DNA from: Flavobacterium sp. xlx-214
GTDB taxonomy: Bacteria; Bacteroidota; Bacteroidia; Flavobacteriales; Flavobacteriaceae
NCBI RefSeq assembly: GCF_013874595.1
Contig: NZ_CP059431.1
Coordinates: 2,356,001 to 2,420,000, forward strand
DNA: 64,000 bases
Reading direction: 5' to 3'
The position numbers were made by a program, and so were the translations under genes. Shown one piece after another: positions 43,680 to 51,404 of the stretch (position 1 is the stretch's first letter; each line of letters opens with the position of its first letter). Under the pieces are notes generated by a model. The model did not search any database. It saw only the letters and a list, made by a program, of their open reading frames with translations, and was not told where the DNA came from.

Positions 43680-44204
43680 ATGAAAAAAGCAATAAAAATG
43701 TTAGCTTTAGTAGGTATAGGCATTGTTATGCCTAAAGCGCATGCACAAGAAAACAACCAATTGTACATGGGACCAGGTATAGGGCTTGATTATGGTGGTA
43801 TTGGTGCCAAAATAGAATACTTACCTATTAAAAACATAGGCGTTTTTGCTGGATTAGGTTATAATTTATTAGGTATAGGCTGGAATGTTGGTGCTACTTA
43901 TAAAATAATGCCTACTAAAAAAGTATCTGTTAATCCTATGGTTTTTTATGGTTATAATGGAGGTTCAAAAGTGAATGGTCTCCCTGATTATGATATGATT
44001 TCTTACGGAGTAACCGCTGGTGTTAATATAGATTTTAAAATGGGAAAAAAAGGCAATAAATTAAGTGCAGGCGTATTTGTTCCATTTAGGTCGCAAAAAT
44101 TTATGGATAATTATGATGCCATGAAAAATGATTATCGTGTTGTGTTACAAACCGAGTTGTTACCTATAGCAGTGGGTGTAGGTTATAATTTTAGATTGAA
44201 TTAA
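43680..44204 (+). CDS. Small outer-membrane beta-barrel protein
   Basis: Secreted protein of 174 residues with a signal peptide (about 1-22, ending AHAQ). Alternating Gly/aromatic strands (YMGPGIGLDYGGIGAKIEY, GVFAGLGYNLLGIGWNVG, PIAVGVGYNFRLN) fit an eight-stranded OmpW/OmpA-like barrel, and the final YNFRLN is close to a barrel-ending strand. No transport motif is visible. It lies between the two TPR kinases and has its own intergenic regions on both sides. The function is unknown. Confidence 0.72.
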   Translation: MKKAIKMLALVGIGIVMPKAHAQENNQLYMGPGIGLDYGGIGAKIEYLPIKNIGVFAGLGYNLLGIGWNVGATYKIMPTKKVSVNPMVFYGYNGGSKVNGLPDYDMISYGVTAGVNIDFKMGKKGNKLSAGVFVPFRSQKFMDNYDAMKNDYRVVLQTELLPIAVGVGYNFRLN

Positions 44205-44290
44205 AAATAAGTGGTAGTTTATAATGTAGATATATTCCTATTTAAACAAAGCTTTTTTTCTTTTTTATTATGCACTAGGGAATCGTAATA

Positions 44291-44336
44291 GAGAAGGAGG
44301 ATGTTCATGTCAAGCCTACTACTTATAAAATCTTAA
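44291..44336 (+). other. Possible short leader ORF with strong Shine-Dalgarno
   Basis: GAGAAGGAGG directly precedes an ATG at 44301 (a second ATG at 44307) and eleven codons reading MFMSSLLLIKS, then TAA. A strong GGAGG is unusual in Bacteroidota, which seldom use Shine-Dalgarno sites. A terminator hairpin begins 6 bases after the stop, giving an attenuator-like arrangement before the second TPR kinase. It may equally be a remnant. Confidence 0.3.
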
Positions 44337-44341
44337 ATTAG

Positions 44342-44367
44342 AAAGAAGCCTTAATAAAGGTTTCTTT
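44342..44367. terminator. Rho-independent terminator
   Basis: An 11-bp stem (AAAGAAGCCTT / AAGGTTTCTTT, one G-T pair) with a 4-base loop and eight T. It lies between the barrel gene and the second TPR kinase. Confidence 0.75.
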
Positions 44368-44450
44368 TTTTTATGTTTTGTGTTTATAGTTCGTTAATTT
44401 GTTTTGCAAGGATTGTTATTTTTACATATCCGTTAAAATTATTTTTTTAA

Positions 44451-46448
44451 ATGAAATTTCTATTTTTTTTAATATTATTAGGTTCTCTGTTAATTGGATG
44501 TAGCAAAAAATCTGATCAAAATGACTTAAAAGATTTCTGGGATAGCTTCGAAATGTCAGCTGATAAGGATAAATGGTTAGATCATTATTATTCAAATTTA
44601 CAAGAAAATGTAAACAGGAAAGACTATAGTTCAGAGCTTTTAAATGTTGCAATAGCATATAAAGAGCTAGGTAATATTCCAAAAAATTACAATCTACTTC
44701 ACAAGGTCAATAAATTGGCTAATAAACAAGGAAATCTAAGTCAATTAGGACTTGTTAATAGGTATTTAGGTGATTATTTTGAATCAATTGAAGTATTAGA
44801 TAGTTCTTTTTATTATTATACCAAGGCTGAGAAATATTATAGTGATATTGAGTCTGAGCGAGTTGAATTTGCTAGAGTAATTTTATATAAGGCAGATGTT
44901 TTGTATGATATGGGCATTACAACAGAAAGTGAGGTGGAAACAATAAGAGCATTGTCTATTTTATCACAAAATAAGGATCATAGATTAACATATGAAGCTA
45001 CTGTAAAAATGACTTTAATCCTTAAAGATCTGAATGATTTTGCTAGTGCAAAGAAATATTATGATAAAATTCCTGAACTATTAAGTATTCTTGAAGATAG
45101 TGAACTTTATGAGAAAGATATTGACAGGGGTTGGTTATCTTATTACAATAACATTGGAGGATATTATGATAAAATGGAAGATTTTGTAAAAGCACAATCT
45201 TATTATAAGTTAGCTTTACAAAAGCCATATGTTGAAAACCATGCTAAGCTTCATGCTATGATTCTAAATAACTATGCAAATAGTTTGATTAATAGTAATG
45301 TAAATGATTTAAAAATTGATTCTTTATTAAATAAATCACTACTCATTAGAGAAGAACTAAATCATCAACAAGGAATAATTGCCAGTAAGGTACGTATGTC
45401 TGAATATTACTTAAAGAAAAAAGATACCGTTCAATCGTTAAGAAATATAAAGCAGGCATATAAATTAGCTGTTGAAACTAAGAGTAATTCAGATGTATTA
45501 AGGATTTTGAAATTTTTAGCAGAAAATGAAAAAGAAGAAAAAAACTATTATCTAAATAAATACATTGTAGTAAAGGATAGTCTGCATAATGTAGAAAAAT
45601 CTACTCGAAATAAATTTGCTAGGATTGCTTATGAAACAGACGAAATAGAAAAAGAAAATACTATTTTAGTTAAGCAAACACTTTACTATGGGATTAGTGC
45701 TATTATTTTTTTGTTACTTATACTTACATTATTTTTTATCTACCGTTTAAAACTTCGAAACAAAAAGTTAGCGTATCAAAAGAAAGAGCAAGATAATGTA
45801 CAAAGAATTCAAGAATTACTTTTTGAACAACAAATTGCTTCAGAACATGCTAAAAATGAAGAAAGAGACAGAATAGCTAGAGATTTGCATGATTCTGTTG
45901 TAAACAGAATCTTTACAACACGTTTAAATCTTGAAAAAATAGCCACTAAAGATAATGAATCCAAAAGTAGAATAATCAATGAACTACTCAAAAGTGAGCA
46001 ACAAATTAGAGATATATCTCATGATATACATGATAACTTATTTCATCAAAAGCAAAGTTTTTCCTCTGTTTTTGAAGAATTAGTGCTTTCTCAAACCAAT
46101 AGTTTTAACACCGTTTTTAAATGTTCAGTTGATGCTCAGATTGATTGGTCTTCTTTAACAATTCAACAAAAAACACAACTATTTTTAATTTTACAAGAAT
46201 TATTACAAAATGTAAATAAGCATTCTAAAGCATCAAATTGTTTTGTTTTTTTTATTAAAAATAAAGAAGGCATCCTTTTAAAAGTTCATGATGATGGAGT
46301 AGGTTTCAATTCTAAAGTAAAACCTAATGGTTTAGGATTAAAGAGCATTCAAATAAGAACAAAAAAACTGCAAGGTATTTTTGAAATAAAGAGGTTAAAT
46401 AAAACAACTATTTCAATTTTACAGATTCCATTTAAAATAAACAATTAA
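44451..46448 (+). CDS. TPR-repeat sensor histidine kinase with lipoprotein-type N-terminus (copy 2)
   Basis: Full-length paralogue of the kinase at 36589 (665 residues). The lipoprotein signal is MKFLFFLILLGSLLIGCSKK. The TPR region has the same landmarks, for example TESEVETIRALSIL versus TESEVEAIRALEML in copy 1, and both end in RNKFARIAYETDE. One transmembrane helix (about 407-427), His480 in ERDRIARDLHDSVVNR, and the ATPase motifs LILQELLQNVNKHSKAS and HDDGVGF follow. The kinase parts are nearly identical in pattern, while the TPR sensors differ more, which suggests duplication with a change of ligand. Partner probably the NarL-type regulator at 31953. Confidence 0.87.
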   Translation: MKFLFFLILLGSLLIGCSKKSDQNDLKDFWDSFEMSADKDKWLDHYYSNLQENVNRKDYSSELLNVAIAYKELGNIPKNYNLLHKVNKLANKQGNLSQLGLVNRYLGDYFESIEVLDSSFYYYTKAEKYYSDIESERVEFARVILYKADVLYDMGITTESEVETIRALSILSQNKDHRLTYEATVKMTLILKDLNDFASAKKYYDKIPELLSILEDSELYEKDIDRGWLSYYNNIGGYYDKMEDFVKAQSYYKLALQKPYVENHAKLHAMILNNYANSLINSNVNDLKIDSLLNKSLLIREELNHQQGIIASKVRMSEYYLKKKDTVQSLRNIKQAYKLAVETKSNSDVLRILKFLAENEKEEKNYYLNKYIVVKDSLHNVEKSTRNKFARIAYETDEIEKENTILVKQTLYYGISAIIFLLLILTLFFIYRLKLRNKKLAYQKKEQDNVQRIQELLFEQQIASEHAKNEERDRIARDLHDSVVNRIFTTRLNLEKIATKDNESKSRIINELLKSEQQIRDISHDIHDNLFHQKQSFSSVFEELVLSQTNSFNTVFKCSVDAQIDWSSLTIQQKTQLFLILQELLQNVNKHSKASNCFVFFIKNKEGILLKVHDDGVGFNSKVKPNGLGLKSIQIRTKKLQGIFEIKRLNKTTISILQIPFKINN

Positions 46449-46688
46449 TTATTTATTTAACACTTCGGGTAGCTCATTTACCTAAAATCATAAATGTTAA
46501 TGAGAACTTTTTATTTTTGTCATTGAATTCTTACTTTTGATACCAATCAAGATAAATTATTATCCAATAGATTAGTGTTTTTTTTATAAATGTAAAATTA
46601 TGATAAAAGAGGTATTTATTTGTATGTCATATTTTTATTATGTCAAGAAATAATAGTTTCGCGTTTTACCTGGCAATCACCCCAAAGG

Positions 46689-47276
46689 ATGGTGGGACAT
46701 TTTTATTCAAATTTTTCAAATTTGGTTTGGCAGGTTGATAATGTTGATTATAAGTATGGAGCAACAGTAGTAAGTGGAAACAACTGGGGAAGTGGTGATG
46801 GTGTTACGCTTGGTAGTTTTATTTTAGGAGATGAAGATCTTGTAGCAGATCCAAATAATTCATTATTTCAGCATGAATACGGTCATTATTTACAAAGTCA
46901 GGCTATGGGACCTGCTTATTTTCAAAGAGTCGGTTTTCCAAGTATGTTTAGTAAAGGGGATCATGATTTTCACCCAGTAGAGCAAGATGCTAATCGAAGA
47001 GCTTTTATGTATTTTAATAAAGAGGTAGGTGGGTTTTATCAAACAGCAGATCAGTTTAGGTTCAATATAGAAAATAGGGTTAGAAGAGGTTGGGATTTTA
47101 ATGAAAATCCTTTGAATGTAGACGGTTCAAATAGAGAAGGTATATATTTAGATTATAAAGATTTTGATCAGTTTCGATCTTTGAGTAGATTAACCATAAG
47201 AGCTTATTGGTATGATTATTTAGATACTTTTATACCCGCAGGCATTAATACATCATTTTATAACAGAGGAAGGTAA
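46689..47276 (+). CDS. Detached Rhs C-terminal tip with HEYGH zincin-like motif
   Basis: The frame resembles the C-terminal tip of Bacteroidota RHS-repeat proteins: GATVVSGNNWGSGDGVTLGSFI, then ADPNNSLFQHEYGHYLQSQ and HPVEQDANRRAFMYFNK. HEYGH is a zincin-like metal-binding motif. The chosen ATG gives 195 residues. Residues that look coding continue upstream (RFTWQSPQR) to about 46660 and can only be read from a TTG at 46620, so the gene appears cut from a larger Rhs protein. No RHS repeats or core domain lie upstream. It may be an orphan toxin module kept for recombination, or a remnant. The lipoprotein gene begins 6 bases later. Confidence 0.72.
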   Translation: MVGHFYSNFSNLVWQVDNVDYKYGATVVSGNNWGSGDGVTLGSFILGDEDLVADPNNSLFQHEYGHYLQSQAMGPAYFQRVGFPSMFSKGDHDFHPVEQDANRRAFMYFNKEVGGFYQTADQFRFNIENRVRRGWDFNENPLNVDGSNREGIYLDYKDFDQFRSLSRLTIRAYWYDYLDTFIPAGINTSFYNRGR

Positions 47277-47282
47277 TATAAT

Positions 47283-47729
47283 ATGAGAAAATTTAAAACG
47301 TTATTTTTATTATTATCTATTTTAATTTTATTTAGTTGCGAAGCAGATGATAAAGGGCATGAATTTATTACAATTGTGAATAAATCAAATATCAGAATTA
47401 AGGTTCAAATGGTAAGAAGTTCAAAAATCACCCATGCAGATACTTTATGGGTTTGTGGTATAGCCCCACTTACTATTGATACTTATGAAAAACGTATATT
47501 TGAAGCTGGGAGACATAGAAAAAGAAAAACATGGGAAAATGAATTTAGAGATATACCGTTTATTCAATTTTTAATATTTGATGCTGCGGTTTATGATAGT
47601 TTGATAGATTATGATGTTCCTTGTTCACAAATTGACTACACAATTCCTGTTAAACATTATTACCAATTAAAATTAGAAGATTTAGAACGAATGAATTGGG
47701 AAGTGGTATATCCACCAATTGAAGATTAA
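47283..47729 (+). CDS. Small lipoprotein coupled to the Rhs tip
   Basis: Lipoprotein of 148 residues; signal MRKFKTLFLLLSILILFSC. The mature domain starts HEFITIVNKSNIRIKVQMV, an Ig-like strand pattern, and ends KLEDLERMNWEVVYPPIED. Two more cysteines (WVCGIA, VPCSQI) could form a disulfide. It starts 6 bases after the Rhs tip stop, so the two are co-transcribed. Position after a toxin tip suggests a periplasmic immunity protein; no family evidence confirms this. Confidence 0.62.
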   Translation: MRKFKTLFLLLSILILFSCEADDKGHEFITIVNKSNIRIKVQMVRSSKITHADTLWVCGIAPLTIDTYEKRIFEAGRHRKRKTWENEFRDIPFIQFLIFDAAVYDSLIDYDVPCSQIDYTIPVKHYYQLKLEDLERMNWEVVYPPIED

Positions 47730-47737
47730 ATGATGAA

Positions 47738-47760
47738 CTACAAACTAACTAAGTTTGTGG
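47738..47760. terminator. Rho-independent terminator
   Basis: Stem CTACAAACT / AGTTTGTGG (with G-T pairing) around a 5-base loop, followed by TTTTT. It ends the Rhs tip/lipoprotein unit. Confidence 0.75.
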
Positions 47761-47825
47761 TTTTTCATTTCCCTTGAAGAAATGGAGTAAACCTAAAGAC
47801 AGATAAGTTCTTTTGAAAGTAAAAC

Positions 47826-47844
47826 GAGTGGCCAAACGCCACTC
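47826..47844. terminator. Possible terminator hairpin
   Basis: GAGTGGC / GCCACTC, a 7-bp perfect stem with a 5-base loop, followed by ATTTTC. It could stop transcripts from either side. Confidence 0.5.
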
Positions 47845-48035
47845 ATTTTCTGTATTGTACAGTGTAAAATAGGTAAAAAATAAAAGCAAGAAGGATGCAA
47901 TAATACATCAGTGCGGCATGAAAGGAGTTAAATAGAGTTTCAATTTTCGTCACTTGTTACTAATCTAAGGAGGATTTTCATCAATTTAACAGATAATCGC
48001 TTATTAAATCCCCCTTAGTAGGGGCTATTAAACTA

Positions 48036-48788
48036 TCATCTTATCACTGAAATTCCTGCATCTACTCTTAGTTCGGTTCCATGAATGTATGAGGCTTATT
48101 GTGAAGCAAGAAAAAGAACGGCGCTTGCAATTTCCCTTGGATCTCCTAATTGTTTAAACGGAATGGTAGGAATGATGCTTTGTATTGCTCCTTCAATTTG
48201 TTCTGTATTCAATCCAGTGTTATTAAAAATATTGGTTTTTATATGTCCAGGACTAATACCGTTTACTCGAATGTTTTTCTCTGTAAATTCTGCTGCAAAG
48301 GATTTAATAAAAGATTGAACTGCTGATTTGGCTGCTGCATATACCGAAAAATTTGGATTACCAAATTGTGTTACAAATGAAGTGTTTAAAACAATAGAGT
48401 TTCCTTCTTTCATTAATGGTAAAAGTTGTTGAACCGTAAAAAATGTACCTTTTACAAGCATATTAAACAACGTATCAAAATGAGCTTCTGTGGCTTCTTC
48501 AACTGATGAAAACTGCCCATACCCAGCATTTATAAATAGTAAATCGACTGATTTTGTAATTGCAGATACTTGCTCAAAAAGTTTAAATATGTCTAACATA
48601 TTTCCTGCATTTGATACTATGCCAAATGCATTTTCTCCTAACTCATTTACAGCTTTGTTAACCGTTTCTAGGCTGCGCCCAGTAATGATAACCTGTCCAC
48701 CTTCTGTAATAAATTGTTTTGCTGTTGCAAACCCCATTCCATTTGTGCCACCTCTAATAAGTGCAAACTTGTTTTTAAATCTTTGCAT
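48036..48788 (-). pseudogene. SDR-family oxidoreductase with in-frame TAA near its end
   Basis: Classical short-chain dehydrogenase of 230 residues before the stop. It has a GGTNGMGFATAKQF glycine motif, NAGYG, the SFVTQFG serine and YAAAKSAVQ (catalytic YxxxK), then RVNGISPGHIKT. Translation stops at TAA (48096-48098) right after FLASQ. Without shifting frame, the next codons read ASYIHGTELRVDAGISVIR and end in TGA at 48036; this is the conserved SDR C-terminal segment. The full gene is thus 250 codons with one internal stop. Loss of the last 20 residues removes part of the tetramer interface, so activity may be reduced or lost. It is probably NADPH-dependent (GRSLE); the substrate is unknown. 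Confidence 0.88.
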
Positions 48789-48853
48789 AGTAATTATTTT
48801 AAATTATAGTACAAAGATTGTGTACTTAAGCTAATGGTAAAACCCGAAACTTG

Positions 48854-49705
48854 CTATATTTCCAAGGTGTTTGTTTTGGCGCTTTCCCAACCTATGATAG
48901 CTGTTTTTCGGGTACTGCCCCACATATAACCGCCGAAATTCCCTGATGATTGAATAACACGATGACAAGGAATGAGAAAAGCTACAGGGTTACTTCCTAT
49001 AGCTGTACCAACTGCTCTTGAAGCATTTGGGTTGCCAATTTGTTGGGCAATGTTGCCATAAGTAGACAGTTTTCCCATTGGAATTTTCAGAAGCGTTTCC
49101 CAAACTTTCAGTTGAAAATCGGTACCTTTTAAATGTAGTTTTATTTCGTTAGATTGATTCCAGTCATTTTGAAAAATAGACAATGCTTTTTGTTGAAAAG
49201 AATCTAATTTTAAATAAAAAATTGCGTTTGGAAATTTTTGTTTTAAGTTGTGCAATGCGTTAATTTCTTCATCTTCAAACGCCATATAACAAATACCTTT
49301 TGATGTGGAAGCCACAATTATTTTTCCAAACGGACTTTCCGCAAAATTGTAATTGATAGAAAGGTTTTTTGCTCCATTTTTATATTCGGCAGGTGTCATT
49401 CCTTCAATGTTTATGAATAAGTCGTGCAGTCGTGCAGTTCCAGAAAGCCCTGTTTCAAAAGCCGTATCAAAAAGGGTAGCTTGTTGGTCAGTAAGCAGTT
49501 TTTTAGCGTGCTCTATGCTGGTGTATTGCAAAAATTTTTTCGGAGTTGTTCCTGCCCATTCACTAAATAATCGCTGAAAATGAAATGAACTTAAATAAAC
49601 ATGTTCCGCAACTTCGTTCAAATTAGGTTGATCTTTAAAGTTGGTTTTTATGTATTCAATTGCTTCAGCAATTCTATTGTAGTTGGTTTCTTGCTGCTTG
49701 TTCAT
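48854..49705 (-). CDS. AraC-type/methylated-DNA cysteine methyltransferase fusion (Ada-like)
   Basis: Bifunctional protein of 283 residues. The N-terminal AraC DNA-binding domain (about 1-110) has LNEVAEHVYLSSFHFQRLF and GMTPAEYKNG. The C-terminal MGMT domain carries the acceptor Cys247 in IPCHRVI, preceded by GTAIGSNPVAFL, and the GKLSTYGNIAQQIG helix-turn-helix. It removes O6-alkyl groups from guanine in a suicidal reaction. The zinc-binding N-terminal Ada domain is missing, so methylphosphotriester sensing is lost; this two-domain form is common in Bacteroidota. It is monocistronic, 65 bases from the SDR. Confidence 0.92.
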   Translation of the reverse strand: MNKQQETNYNRIAEAIEYIKTNFKDQPNLNEVAEHVYLSSFHFQRLFSEWAGTTPKKFLQYTSIEHAKKLLTDQQATLFDTAFETGLSGTARLHDLFINIEGMTPAEYKNGAKNLSINYNFAESPFGKIIVASTSKGICYMAFEDEEINALHNLKQKFPNAIFYLKLDSFQQKALSIFQNDWNQSNEIKLHLKGTDFQLKVWETLLKIPMGKLSTYGNIAQQIGNPNASRAVGTAIGSNPVAFLIPCHRVIQSSGNFGGYMWGSTRKTAIIGWESAKTNTLEI

Positions 49706-49824
49706 TGTTCTGAATTTTACACTGTAAAGATCTGATTTATGTTACTTTCATAAAATCCGAAACTTGCTCAATTTTAATAATACTTTATGTTAGTACAATT
49801 TTTTAACAGCAACTTTTTTGTTTA

Positions 49825-50319
49825 TTAATTCAAAAAAGTAATAATTGCTTCTCCATTTTTTGCAGCTTTCTCAAAAGCATCTTGTAATGCTAAAAATCCA
49901 TCGGCAACATAATCAAAGGCATCATCTCCTTCATCCCAAATGGTAGGATAAACTTCTTGTTCATTCATTTTTTTCGGATCAAAATTCTGTTTTAAGTCTG
50001 CAATTGTAATGGTCGAAATTTCAGTGTTTAGTTCAGAAACTTGTTCTGGAGTCAAATAATGAGCTGGTCCATAACCTAAATCTTGCTCTTCGTCAATAAT
50101 TTGTCCACTAAATAAAACGCGTACAAGATGATGTTCCGCATTGTCTAAACTTTGCCCCGTTAATAAAAATATAATTCCATCCCAAGATTTGTCAAGATCA
50201 ATTAAATTTTCATTTTCTGTTTCATCGTCGTAAATCTTATCTTCTAGCAAAGAACTATCTTTTAAATATTCTTCAAGTTCAGCATGTGTTACTCGAAGTA
50301 AATTTCCTATCATACTCAT
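49825..50319 (-). CDS. DUF1877 (YfbM)-like protein
   Basis: Acidic protein of 164 residues. The pattern MSMIGNLLRVTHAELEEYL, DLDKSWDGIIFLLTG and YGPAHYLTPEQVSEL is typical of the DUF1877 (YfbM) family. No enzymatic motif is known for the family. It is cytoplasmic and monocistronic. Two ATGs near the start (50319 and 50313) are possible; the first is kept because MSMIG is the usual family N-terminus. Confidence 0.85.
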   Translation of the reverse strand: MSMIGNLLRVTHAELEEYLKDSSLLEDKIYDDETENENLIDLDKSWDGIIFLLTGQSLDNAEHHLVRVLFSGQIIDEEQDLGYGPAHYLTPEQVSELNTEISTITIADLKQNFDPKKMNEQEVYPTIWDEGDDAFDYVADGFLALQDAFEKAAKNGEAIITFLN

Positions 50320-50594
50320 ATATCAAATCATTTTTTTGTGATACTTTAAAACTTTACACTATAATATTTTTTTGGTTTTGAAACTAGTTTATTAGATTTC
50401 AGGAGGTCTAATTTAAAGAAAAAAACAATGAGATGAAATGTTAGTTGTTCAAAATCAATATAAAATAACTAAGATGTTATGAAAAAAGTATAAGAAAAAC
50501 AATAGAGTTAACATTATTTAAAGGATATACTAACTTAGCTTTCAGTTATTATATGCAGTTGGGATTTCTTATACTAATAACTACTTAAAGCAAT

Positions 50595-51404
50595 TTATTG
50601 CACCTTATATATATAATGACTGCGTTTTGCCATGTGAAAATACCCTAAGGCATAGTTTTTTTCATTGGTTTGGTTTACAATGTTTCCTTTTATGGTACCC
50701 ATTGGGCTTGCAAAAGGGTTGTTTGACTCACCAGAGATTGATAATAACTTAGATAAGTAATTGTAATAGTCTTTACTTACTGAATTTAGCGCATGATGTA
50801 ATTCATCACCTGCTTTAATATCTTCTTTATCGTAAAAATACAAATCGTTCATTACATTACCATTGGTAAATTGATCGTCTGTAACACCAAAGAAATGATC
50901 AATAGGTGAAATCATTTGGATTAAATAATAGTTTTGTTCGTTGGCATTATCCTGAAAATTGAATCGGAATTCATAAGAATCGCCCATAATACCGCCATCA
51001 TTCACCTGATCTACACTTATTACTTCTGGAGATGTCAATAGGGTTGAGGTTGCTTTGTAGGTTTCGTTCTTATAAACAACCATAAGTTCGTAAGTTGTGC
51101 CCATTTCTGGTTTTAAATCAGCAGTAATAAAGTTGCCTTCGCCCGTATTAGATAACGTATATGTTTGGTTGGTGTTTAAATCTTTAATAGATACATTGGC
51201 ATTATCAACCTTAGGAAACACATTAGCGTAAAAATCTGTAGTAGTTGATAGTTTTATACGCACAAAATCTTCTTCACCTACAAAAACATTACCATCAATA
51301 ACCAAACGCGGAGTATGCTCATCAAAATTAAGTTGTACTTCTTCCTCACAACTTATAAAAGTAAGACCAAGAAGCGTGCATAATAGGTATAAAATGTTTT
51401 TCAT
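50595..51404 (-). CDS. DUF4249 lipoprotein paired with a TonB receptor
   Basis: Lipoprotein of 269 residues; signal MKNILYLLCTLLGLTFISC with an EEE stretch after the cysteine. The Ig-like DUF4249 pattern is clear: LVIDGNVFVGEEDFVRIKLS, ANVSIKDLNTNQTYTL, YELMVVYKNETYKATSTL. DUF4249 proteins are usually encoded with a TonB-dependent receptor and are thought to bind ligand on the cell surface, in analogy to SusD. Its start shares one base with the receptor stop (51404), giving tight coupling. The length is a little shorter than many members. Confidence 0.88.
   Translation of the reverse strand: MKNILYLLCTLLGLTFISCEEEVQLNFDEHTPRLVIDGNVFVGEEDFVRIKLSTTTDFYANVFPKVDNANVSIKDLNTNQTYTLSNTGEGNFITADLKPEMGTTYELMVVYKNETYKATSTLLTSPEVISVDQVNDGGIMGDSYEFRFNFQDNANEQNYYLIQMISPIDHFFGVTDDQFTNGNVMNDLYFYDKEDIKAGDELHHALNSVSKDYYNYLSKLLSISGESNNPFASPMGTIKGNIVNQTNEKNYALGYFHMAKRSHYIYKVQ

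Larger units (their letters stand above)
47730..48035. other. Intergenic region with hairpins
   Basis: 306 bases between convergent genes. They contain a terminator (47738-47760), a second hairpin (47826-47844) and a CCCC/GGGG mini-hairpin near 48012-48025. An AAGGAGG at 47966-47972 has no ORF after it. Nothing else was recognised. Confidence 0.55.

Noticed and set aside
46600-46653. Seventeen-codon ORF before the Rhs tip
   Set aside because: It overlaps the coding-looking Rhs frame in another phase and shows no family pattern.
47966-47972. Shine-Dalgarno-like AAGGAGG as a gene start
   Set aside because: No start codon with a usable frame follows; the nearby ATCAATTTAA closes quickly.
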